Positions 32,369 to 44,300 of a stretch of DNA of 64,000 nucleotides are shown here, piece after piece (position 1 is the first letter of the stretch; the number at the start of each line of letters is the position of its first letter). Origin of the DNA: Branchiostoma floridae (Eukaryota; Chordata; Leptocardii; Amphioxiformes; Branchiostomatidae); the NCBI RefSeq assembly GCF_000003815.2, contig NC_049994.1:16685280-16749279 (forward strand). Reading direction: 5' to 3'. The notes under the pieces were generated by a model. The model searched no databases, was not told where the DNA came from, and saw nothing but the letters and a program-made list of their open reading frames with translations. Position numbers and translations under genes: made by a program.

Positions 32369-35300
32369 CTAGAAGTCCCATTCTTCTTCATCCTTCAGAT
32401 CCAGCTCCTCTATCTTAGCAATGTTGTTCTCTATACTCCCATCCGCATCTGTTGGGAGAACAATGCATTCAATTTATTCTAGTACTGTAAATGCAGAAAT
32501 GTACGCGGTGGATTCATGTTTGCGGTTTTTGCATCGGCCATTTCACCGCGAATTTAAAACCACCGCAAACATTTTTCCAGGGCATTGAGATACTACATTG
32601 CACGGTGCTACCACGAAATTAAAACCACCGCGAAAAGTCCTTTTTCCCGCTACCGCGAAATTAAATCCCCGCGAATTTAAATGCATGTACAGTATCTCAA
32701 AGCTTTTTTCAAATACACCCAGATGCATGGAGCATGGCAGCCAGGCCTAATTATTATTGATATTCCATGTGTATCTGGCTTGGAACTGAACTGAACACTT
32801 TGACAACAAAGATTTGCAATCTACCTGGGGTTTGTATGATTATTGCATTCTTAAATCAAAGACAATAATGTTTTGTCTCATTTCATACAACAAAGTTTAC
32901 TACTTGAGCAGCTTCCAAGATGTTCTCTGTCTCTTTTTCCACTTGGCAGATCTTGAGTAGAAGTTCTTTTGTCTTGAATATCACACAAGACGCAGTTATA
33001 AGCAGGCCCCCTGCCCCAGTCTAATGTGCTGTGTTGTCCACAAAAACCTTGGTTGGTATGTGTATTTTACAGCAGTCAGGCTTTTAGCTAGGATTTTATA
33101 ATAGGGAGTCCAAACTTATTGGTGAGTCGCGGTAAGTGACTATTGTAGGGGGGTCTGGGGGCATCCACCTTCCATGGTGCAGAGTTTTTGATGATTTTAA
33201 GTTAAAACAGTGCATTCTAAGGTATCTCAAGAGGCAAAAATACTGTTACAGAGGTCACAGTAGAAGACTGTGACCACAGATGACCTGGTAGCATCCCTGG
33301 TCAATCAGAATTTCATGCTTGTTAGAGGATTTTCTCCCCAGTATAGGGCGTCCAGGGGCATCAAATTTCTTGTTATTCTAAGAAAAGTGCGTCCAGATGA
33401 CGCGGTGACGCATGCCTGGCTAAAAGCCTGACAGCAGTTAATCTTCTTGAATAAAACATTTACAGCCATTACTAACATTGTCAAGTGACAATACGATGAC
33501 ATACAGAAGGAACAATCCATACCTTTAGGCCAGTGGGGGGTCTCTGTCAGCGGTTTGATGGGGTGCAGCAACTCAATCAGGTTCTCTGCCGATTTTCTTC
33601 TCACCTGAAACCAAGGGAAACACCAACATATAAACATGGGACCCAGGTTGACTCTAGGGCCTTAAGCTTGGCCATTCCAACTTTACGGGCCACAGAACTG
33701 TGCAAGCACTTGTGGTGTTGGTGTGCCAAACATGTAATGGCAGGGTGTTTGGGTCCTGGGTTCAAATCCCGACATATCCCGTTGACGTTGTGCCCTAGGA
33801 AAAGGCACTTTACATAACTTTCCTATCATTTGTAAGAAATTTTGTATTTGGTATGATACAGTGACTCAGGAATTGAACCCCAACCCTACTGCATGTAAAG
33901 AGAGCACTCTGTCTACCAGCTATTGGACAATGTGAAAACCTGAACCTGTTTGAAGAAGGAGTGTGTGATGAGCTGACTAGCCGTGGGTCTGTCCGCTGGG
34001 TCTCTCTGCAGACACAGGAACACAGGAAACACCCACACCATTATTTATTACTAACTAAGACAACATAAAACCTGTACCTGTTTGAAGAAAGAGTGTGTGA
34101 GGAGCTGACTAGCCGTGGGTCTCTTTACAGACACAGGAACACAAACTCGTGAAACTGTGGAGAGAAGACCCCACGCCTGTACCCACTAACTTAAAGACAA
34201 CATAAAAACCTGTACCTGTTTGAAGAAAGAGTGTGTGAGGAGCTGACTAGCCGTGGGTCTGTCCGCAGGTTCTCTCTGCAGACACAGGAACACAAACTCA
34301 TGGAACTGTGGAGAGAAGACCCCACACCTCTACAGTATGTACCCACTAAGACAACAACATAAAAAGCTGTACCTGTTTGAAGAAGGAGTGTGTGAGGAGC
34401 TGACTAGCCGTGGGTCTATCTGCAGGTTCTCTCTGGAGACACAGGAACACAAACTCATGGAACTGCGGAGAGAAGACCCCACACCTGTACACACTTACTT
34501 AAAGACAACATAAAAACCTGTACCTGTTTGAAGAAGGAGTGTGTGAGGAGCTGACTAGCCGTGGGTCTGTCCGCAGGTTCTCTCTGGAGACACAGGAACA
34601 CAAACTCGTGAAACTGCGGAGAGAAGACCCGTTGGTACGGCAACTGTTCGCTGCGCATCATGCTCGACGTAGCCATGCTGCCGCCTATCCCAGAATCCCC
34701 TCCTGCACTGGTCAGGGCGTCGTCGTCTACGTTGGGTAGCGTGGTGGCGTCGAGGAGTCGAGGCATCGTCCCGTTTAGCTTTTCCAGCAACATCTGGGAA
34801 AATACAGGTAAAGGTTGGTTGTACCCCTTTCCACTGAGTGACCAAAGATTTCACAGATCTCTCAGCGGATTTCATAGAAGGAATTTCTTTACGCTTTGTT
34901 TGTTTTAAATCATACTTTTACATAAAAGCATAATTCGATATAGGTTTGGTGCCCATCTCTGTCCTCTTAGCCCTTCACTTGGGCAACACACATATTTGCA
35001 AGCACAGATTATGCTGCAGCAGGGGGCTAGTTTATTAGTGGTGTTGTGTTCAACTTCTTGTAACTTCTAAGTGTTAACTAAAGTAGAAAACAAGTGTGTG
35101 TCATTTCCTGTATCTGTATCTGTATCTATATAGCCGGTATAACCACCCTTCAGCGTAACAGCGTAACACCTTCTACTCAGCTTCTAACAATTTTGCAGTT
35201 AGTCAAAGCTACACATCTTAAGTTAGATCAATTCTTATTTCTAATGTTGAAGGAAAGTTGGAACTTTACTTTACCTGAGTTGCAGGCATGTCAGAAAACG

Positions 35301-38300
35301 GCACGATGCCATTGGCCAGCTCACAAGCTGTGATGCCCAAGCTGTAGATGTCTGTGGACGTGTCGTAGCCAATCAGGTTCTGAAAAACAAGTAGAAAAAT
35401 GAATAGGTATACACGTATTTATTTTGAACAGACACGTGTTGGCACATAATGTTTGTATCAATTCTGTTTTATCTTTAAAACTGACCTCAGACTAATAAGT
35501 ATGACATTTCATTAGTTATAAGTGCAATGCATCTTTGCTACGGCTTGCATACTTTACCCTTACTTGTCTTAATGAGTGCACTGGTTTCCTTACAATTTGC
35601 AGAGGTCTTATACTTGAAGGTAATGTCTGTATCTGTATCTGTATCTATATAGCCGGTATAACCGCCGTTCGGCGTAACACACCAGCTTCGCAGGCACGCG
35701 GCGCGGCAGCAGCTGATTGTCTGAAGCTCCCTTTATGCCAGCATAAAAAATCTAAAGCAAAATTACATTATCATGTACTATCCATATTCATGTGATGCCT
35801 CTGATTGAAGCTTCAACCCAATATTGGTGTATTATTTGCATTTCAGCCCCCCCCCCTCTCCAACCTTACCAACAACAAGCTTTATTGACACAACAAAAAG
35901 TACCTGTTCCAGTAGTTCAGGACTGAACCAGGGCAGTGTACTGATGCTGTTACAGTGGTACTCATGTAGCGATCCCACTCTCTCCCATCTACAGTACCCC
36001 CCTCCTTCTACAGTACCTCCCTCCATCTACAGTACCCTCTCCATCTACAGTACCCCTTCCATCTACAGTACCCCCCTCCCATCTACAGTACCCCCTCCAT
36101 CTACAGTACCCCCCTCCCCACCTTACCTGTTCCAGTAGTTCAGGACTGAACCAGGGCAGTGTGTTGATACTGTTACAGTGGTACTCATGTAGCGATCCCA
36201 CCCTCTCCCATCTACAGTACCCCCCTCCCATCTACAGTACCCCCCCTCCATCTACAGTACCCCCCCTCCCATCTACAGTACCCCCCTCCCCAGCTTACCT
36301 GTTCCAGTAGTTCAGGACTGAACCAGGGCAGTGTGTTGATACTGTTACAGTGGTACTCATGTAGCGATCCCACCCTCTCCCATCTACAGTACCCCCCTCC
36401 CATCTACAGTACCCCCCCTCCATCTACAGTACCCCCCCTCCCATCTACAGTACCCCCCTCCCCACCTTACCTGTTCCAGTAGTTCAGGACTGAACCAGGG
36501 CAGTGTGTTGATACTGTTACAGTGGTACTCATGTAGCGATCCCACCCTCTCCCATCTACAGCACCATACTGATGGAGTGTCTGAGTCCTGTCAGACACAC
36601 CTGGCCTCGCTCCGAGATCAGAATATGGGTCCCCTTCACACTTCTGAAGAAAGGGACAAAATGTGGTGGAATAGGCATGAAATACTGCGTAAAAATGTAA
36701 AAATAAAGGCCTTGTAATTAATTTCCTTCCTCAGGCACTTTTCCATTGCATGCTGCTAACAACTGTTGGCATTTTCATTGCATTGGTACTAGTATTGTTT
36801 CAAACATGAATGCAAAGACACTGTAAAGTCTTGTCATGCATTTTAATTGCTGCAAACATTTTAAAAAAGCACAGTAGATTTGTAGTATACAGCAGTTCTG
36901 TCTCCAAACCTAGGACCTGTCCCTCTGTTCTGGGAAGGAACTTTGCTTGTTGGGACAGAAAAAAAATTAAATCAACCTGTCCCAAAATACTGAGCTTCAT
37001 TGCATGATAATTGATGAAAAAGTATTTCCATGATATTAAAATGACGGATGTAACAAAACAAATTATAACATGGGCTTCCAAACAATGAGAGGGTGTGAAA
37101 GAATTAAAAGCTGGAGACAGTCCTGGTACAAAGACACAGATCTAGAGTTTCTAAGTGACAGTGACTAACCTATGTACATATCCCATCTTGTGTATATAGT
37201 CCAGTGCCAACAGCACATCTCTCAGTATACAGGCGATGGTTGTCTCTCCCAGGCCGTCCGTAAAGTGGGAGTTGATCAAATCACGACACGAACCTAAAAC
37301 ACACATATAAAACACATTTAATTTGTGCATGCACAATTACATGTACATGTATGTTGTACTATTGAAAACGGAAAAGCCAGGCCTCTTTTTTGACATGTAT
37401 GTGGCATACAGGTCTAATGAAACACAATCATAAAGTATAGCTTGGGTGCCATCTAGAAAGTAGTTCGTTCCGACATTTATTATACACTATATACAGTCAC
37501 TTCTCTGCTATTCTGTCTGGGAACTTGGACATCTCTAACACCAGAAAATTTCAATTCTTGTCCATATTTTGGGTGCTGATTGGTCCTATCTGGGTATTGG
37601 TTCGCTCATATGTTTGTTTCGGCTACCCAGGAAACTTGATAACTGATTCCTATTATCAAACCTGGTGTTTGAATGCCTGTTTGAATGAGCAGTCAAGAAC
37701 CCATTCCTTAATTTCTCATTCATAAGTGACGTCACCTCCAAAAGGGTTGAATATATGTCATGTACAGTTCCCCAGAAGGGTGGCAGAAGCAAATATAGGA
37801 GCAAACCACTACCTGGATGGTACCCAGGCTTCATAAGGTATAGGTATTTGAAATAACTAGTAAAAAGTAGTTGTGACTGTCATGCATTAGGCATAACGCA
37901 CCAGTTTCGTGCAGTATACACAACTGTGCCTGCGTAACTCAGACTGTAAGGTCCACTGATCCACTCACACAAGGATGTGCCTACTTTTTTCAATAAGTAT
38001 GGTGGGATCCTCAACTTTACTCATGGTATGATTAGCTGCAAGTACTGGGCCTCCAGCTTTACATCCCACCTGTTTGTCTATTTTGACTGAGTGACTTAAG
38101 TTAGGAAATACTGTAAATACATTTAAGTTTGCGTGGATTTAATTTTGCGGTAGCGGCAATAAGGACTTTTCGCGGTGGTTTTAAGTTTGCGGTAACACCA
38201 TAGACTGCAGTCTAATACCATAATAGAAAAATGTTCACAGCGGTTTTAAGTTCGCGGTGAAGTGGTCATTGAGAAAACCGTGAATATTAATCCACCGCAA

Positions 38301-41300
38301 ACATTTCTGCATTTACAGTAGCCTTTCCAAAAGACACAGCATCCATCAGGATTCAAAGCCAACAACTCTGACCACAAGACTACCTTGCGAGTGAACTTTC
38401 TTTGAAACCAGATCTGCGTAATACATGAATCCAATACAAACACCTGCTATTCATGGAGAATAAAAGCCTGAAATGTAAGATGCCTAACATGATCTGTTTG
38501 GAAAACAAAATGGCGGCCGCACACTTGAGTCTGGCAGAGGGTATCCGTGAAGAACTGACCTGCAGCATCTGCCTGGAGCTGTTCACCAGGCCCAAGGTGC
38601 TGCCATGTGGACACACCTTCTGTCAGGACTGTCTACAGGACCTTGCAAGCAGGCAAGTGCCTTTACAGTGCCCGTGCTGTCGTCGGCAGGTAAGGCTGCC
38701 ACCCCATGGCCAGGGGGTCGCAGGTTTGCCAGACAGTCATATCATAGCCAATATGTGTGGGAGACTCAGACAGCAGACTTCACTGTCGGGGGAAACAAGG
38801 GAACAACCCCAGTCTGGAAACAGGTGCAGCTTTCACCCATCCACGGTGCTCAAACTATACTGTAAACAATGTCAGGTTCCAGTTTGTGAACAGTGTTTAG
38901 AAGAGGCTCATGATGATCATCGAACAACAACCATCAAAAAAGCTGCACAGCAAAGGATTTCAACAGTCCAGACCTTGATGAAGGAAGGGAGAAACATTAT
39001 GGAAAGTTACTTAAGCTTTCTCAGAAGTCTGAGGGAAGAAGAGAAAGCCCTGAATGAAACAAAACGGCAGACAGACAACAGCATCATTCAAGCTTACAAC
39101 CAAATGATGCAGAAACTCACAGACAGAAAAAATCACCTCTTGTCTGAAACAGGAGGAAAACACAAGAAAAACTTGGACAGAATACAGACTGAAAAGGACA
39201 GAGTGTTGCTTGATGTCAATGAACTGTTTGCTGCCTGTGATCGAGCAGAACAAGAACTGCAGCAGGGATGGGTTGAGTTTCTGAGTCAGCAAACCACTTT
39301 GACAGAGGTGGTAGGAAAGTACAGAAGAAAAGCAGCACCAACTCCTGTACAAACCCAGCCTGCTGTCTTTCGGCCCACAGACACCCCAGTACCAGTATTG
39401 GGACATGTGGAGGTCCAGTCTCTCCCAATGACACCAATCCCATCAGCACCTGAACCAATCCCATCAGCACCTGCACCAATCCTTGCAGCACCCGCACCGA
39501 TCCCAGTAGCACCTGCATCTAGTAATGATGCAGTAGGGTACAGAGGCCATCACCATGGTAACCAAAGTCAAGGTGGGCATCAGCCTCAGAAGGTGACATT
39601 TGGAGGACTGGGATCAGGACCAGGACAATTCGATTGTCCACGTGGTGTTACTGTTTCAGATAAAGGGGAGATGTTTGTAGCAGACTGTGGGAACCAGAGA
39701 ATCCAAGTCTTCACCCTGCAGGGAACATATGTCAGACAGGTCCCAACATTCATGTCAGGTAAAGAGAAGATATACCCACATGATGTGACCATGGATGGAG
39801 AGGGGAACCTGTGGATGGTGGGAATTATTGACATTAACAATGATGAATTTGCGGTGCAGTACAACAGACAGGGCGAGGTGCTGAGGAAGTTTCACCTTGA
39901 GAAGACAGGGTGGAGCAGAGGAGTTTCCGTGGACACCAGGAGGAACCACATCCTCATCACACAAACCACAGGAGACTGGTCCCACCCACATGGTATAGTT
40001 TTGGTATTCAGGCCAGATGGGACACTTGTGAGAACTGTGGGTAAGCAGCAGGGGATGGAGTACCCATGGTACATCACTGTGAGTGGGGAAGGGAACATTC
40101 TTGTTTCTGACTGGGACAATCACCGTGTCTATGTGTTCAATGAGGATGGAAAGTTTCTGTTCAAGTTTGGATTTGAGGGAAGTGCTGAAGGTCAGCTGTA
40201 CAATCCCCAAGGCATCTGTACAGACAGGGCAGGTAACATCATCGTGGCAGACAGTGGAAACAGGCGTGTGGAAATGTTTGACAAGAAAGGAAAATTCCTC
40301 AAACACATCACTTCAGATATGAAGAAGCCACTGGCTGTATCCATGGCAACACAGGGGCAGCTGGTCGTAATTGATATCCAAGAGAACATAGTAAACATAT
40401 TTCAGAACATCTGAGTGAGGTAACAATCAAACTTAACGCTCTGTAAACTTACGTTGACGTACAAACTTAAACATTGTAATGAAAGAAATTACAGTTTATA
40501 GAGGCAAAGATAACAATTTACTATCATGTACAGTCTTTAAAAATAAAATAAGAATTAGCAGTTTTGATTAAGTAACCAACTTGATTAACTGATTAGTTTT
40601 GGTTAAGATTTGATCCTAAAAACCACTGTAATCCTAAATTATATATACAATACAGATGAATATTGTGTACTGTATCTTTCCAAGGAATAAAGAATGTTTT
40701 TAAATCATAAAGATACATGGACTGTATACAGTCAAACCTGTCTATAGCGGCCACTTAAGGGACTGGTCAAAATTGGCCACTATAGAGAGGTGGCCACTAT
40801 AGAGAATATGCTAATTAATTGACCACAAGCAATAAGTTACACATGGTTTTAGTACCTACTGATCTTTATTCACACAATACAGTACTGTACATGTACTGCA
40901 ATGATTTTTACACTATATGTATTAAGAAAACAAAAGCTATAAAAAGTCTTAAATGTTCTACAGTTGATATTGTCTGAAGAGACTGGTATCGTCATATTTC
41001 TTTGATCTTTCGTCTTGTATCCTTTGATACTTCGCCGTCCGTGTGTTCCCTCCTGCGTTCACACGTCAGGTTCGCCCATTATGCTAATGTGGTACTCACA
41101 AGAAAAGTCTCGTCATTTTAGGCTTATCTCTTAATAAATGTAAGAATAAAATCCACTATAGTCTGAAGTTAATATCATTTTGTGTTTGCAACAATTCATT
41201 TAGAAAGTTTTTGTGATGAAAATCAACCTAAGGCCATACCAATTTAATTTGTTGGTTCTCGGATTTTTTCCTAAAAAAATTGAAGCGACAGGGCGAAAAA

Positions 41301-44300
41301 AAAAAAAAAAAAAACTTGCAACAAGTCTGGGTTCAGGTCCAGGCTGGTTAGTCCAGACCTGAACTCATGGTATACGTGTGATAGAAATAGTTAATCAGTT
41401 AAAATTACATGCAAAATTGCATGTTGGCATAAATTTGTACAATATACATTAAATTATGTACAGTTGCTACAGTAAACAGAAATGTTCACAAAACATCTCA
41501 AATAGACCAATATAGTATTTTTACAGAGATGCAACGACAACAACAAACATTATTTAAGTTTGCCTCTAGAAATAAAATACCATCGCTGGAAGACTTATTT
41601 GCTCTCTGAGTTGATAAGAATCTGTCTATCCAAGGCTCTAATTACATTTCATGGTCAACTGGTGCAAATTGGAAAAAAAATTACAAATACTTCCACTCCC
41701 CCCAAAATACATGAACAAGCCAAAGTACTGAACTACATGTTGCATAAAACCATAGGTTTATTCTCTCTTTTTGTTACATGTACAATTATTTGTTGACAAA
41801 AAATTAAGATGCAGTTTGATTAAACTTCCTTAGAAAAACCTTAATGTTACATGCAAATCACTGAAATCAGCACTGAAATGGTACACCATGTACTATCTAG
41901 CCAAATCTGCAGTTCCATTAGAAACAGCGTGGGGGCGCTTTTTTGACTTACAGAAGAAGAAAGATGGCCGCCCGAGATTTTCCGACTTCATTTTCATCTC
42001 CATTTGGAAGACTTTGAGCATTTCAGGCATATCAAAACATGTTGGCTATGGAGGTACAAGAGTGAAAAAGTATTGGTGATTTATTGAGTTGTTTGTTTGG
42101 GTGCCGATTTCTGTGTTTCAATTGAAAATTTGCATGTGAAAGTGTGTGTGAGAGAGAGCACATGCTCAGCCGAACTTCTGGTTCTGCTACGTTATGTTAT
42201 GCCCATGTGTATCTCATTTACGATGATTTCTTTGTTCCTAAATATACTTTGCAACAAAAAAGATATGAATCAATTGGTAGCAAAGGACTTGGGGGTGAGA
42301 AAAAGTAAATGCACTGGTACTTTCCAGACGTTCTGTTTCTCTAACGGAACCAAAGTTTTGCAGCACGATTACTGAATGGAATTTTTTTTTTTTTTTTGAA
42401 ATTGGGAAAATTAGAAGCGGCGATTCCGAGAACCAACGAATTAAATTGGTGTGGCCTAAGCGATAGTGTATTAGCAATTTACCTCCGTAATATTGGTGTC
42501 GTCTATTAACCTTATATGACCTCGTTTGTCGGCGGGTATGGGTAGCGCCAGTTTACGAAGTTTTGTTTTGAAAATAAATCAAAGAGGTTTTAAATCCGGC
42601 GTAGGGTGACGATACGGCAGCTGTATATGGCCTAACGCGTGCCAAAACATAGATCAGCGGTCCACGTGGCCGTAATCGGCAGTGTTTTTGTACCTGCGGG
42701 ACCGGAAATCGTGTGGCCGTGGCCGCGTTGGACAGGTGGCCGCTAAGCCTATTTCTTAATCATTACGAATCCAAGGGACCAACAAAAAGTGGCCACTATG
42801 GGCAGGTGGCCGTTATGCAAAGGTGGCCGCTAATACAGGTTTGACTGTAACAGTATATCTCAGTAAAAGATTTGTACTTTCAACAAAAGTCTAAGAAATT
42901 TAGCTTTGAGAGCCTCTATCAATTTTTTACCCAAATATGAGTTTAGAAACCTCATATCTTTGTGAAATATACCAATTTTGTAAATAACGTCCTTATCCAC
43001 ATAATATAAGCAATTTTAAGCATGTATACCTTTAACAAACAAACAAAAGTATAGAATTTCCACCACTAACCACTTGCAATGACCCTGTCACATGTAAGTC
43101 CACTACCTATTTTGAAAGGCCAGTTGAGAAACCTTACCTGTGTAATACATGCAGCCAATAAAAACACCTGCCATTCAAGGAGAACAAAGGCCTGAAACTT
43201 AAGATGGTTGACGTGATCAGCTTGCACAACAACATGGCGGCTGCACACTTGAGTCTGGGGGAGGAAATATGTGAAGAACTGTCCTGCAGTATCTGCCTGG
43301 AGCTGTTCACCAGGCCCAAGGTGCTGCCCTGTCAGCACACCTTCTGCCAGGACTGTCTACAGCACCATGCAGGGTGGGGGGTCCCCCTACAGTGTCCTAT
43401 ATGTCGCAGGAAAATCAGGCTGCCACCTCAGGGGGTCGCAGGTTTGCCGGACAGCTACATTGTGGCTCATTTATGTGAGAGACTCCAACAGCAAGCTACA
43501 CTGTCAGAGGAAACAACGGAAGAACCCCAGTCTGGAAACAGGTGCAGCTCTCACCCCTCTGAAGAGTTCAAAGTGTACTGTAAGCAATGTCAGATTCCAA
43601 TTTGTGAACAGTGTTTGGAAGAAGCCCACAATGGCCATGGCACAACAACCATCAAAAAGGCTGCACAGGAAAGAAGAGATGAAGCTAAAGCCTTGATCGC
43701 TGAGGGGAGGGACATTTTGGAAGGTTACTGCAGCTTCATCAGAGGTCTGAGAGAAACAGAGAAAACTTTACATGAAGAGAAACAGCAGACAGACAACAGA
43801 ATCATTCAGGCTTGCAACACACTCTTGTCTGAAGTGGAACACAACCATCGTAAGAACTTGGAGAGAGTACACAACAAAAGAGAAAGTGTGTTGGCAGATG
43901 TCAACGAACTGTCTGCTGCCTGTGATCGAGCAGAGCAAGAAATGGAGAAGAGAGAGGATCACTTTCTTAGTCAGGAAAGTAACTTGACTGAGGTGGTAGG
44001 AAAGTACAGAGGAAAAGCAGCACCGACTCCCGTACAAACCCAGCCTGCTGTCTTTCAGCCAGTGTTGGGACATGTGACGGTCCAGTTTCTCCCATCTGCA
44101 CCAATCCCAGCAGCACATGCACCAATCCCAGCAGCTCATGCAGCAGGGGGCACAGGTCATCACCATGGTAACCAAAGACGAGAGGAGCACCGGGATCAGA
44201 GGGTGACATTTGGAGGAGAGGGATCAGGAATAGGGCAGTTTGACTACCCGGCTGGGCTGACTGTATCAGATGAAGGGGATATCTTTGTAACAGACAGAGG

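Noticed and set aside
33755-33775. Possible tRNA gene (ggttcaaatcccgac B-box-like word)
   Set aside because: No cloverleaf could be assembled; the following shared words at other sites indicate a SINE.
39755-40306. 183-codon minus-strand frame opposite the NHL repeats
   Set aside because: Shadow of the TRIM-NHL coding sequence, whose NHL motifs are clear on the plus strand.
41560-42375. Possible transposase in the nested 41.2-42.5 kb element
   Set aside because: The three short frames show no DDE/D motif or similarity I recognise.
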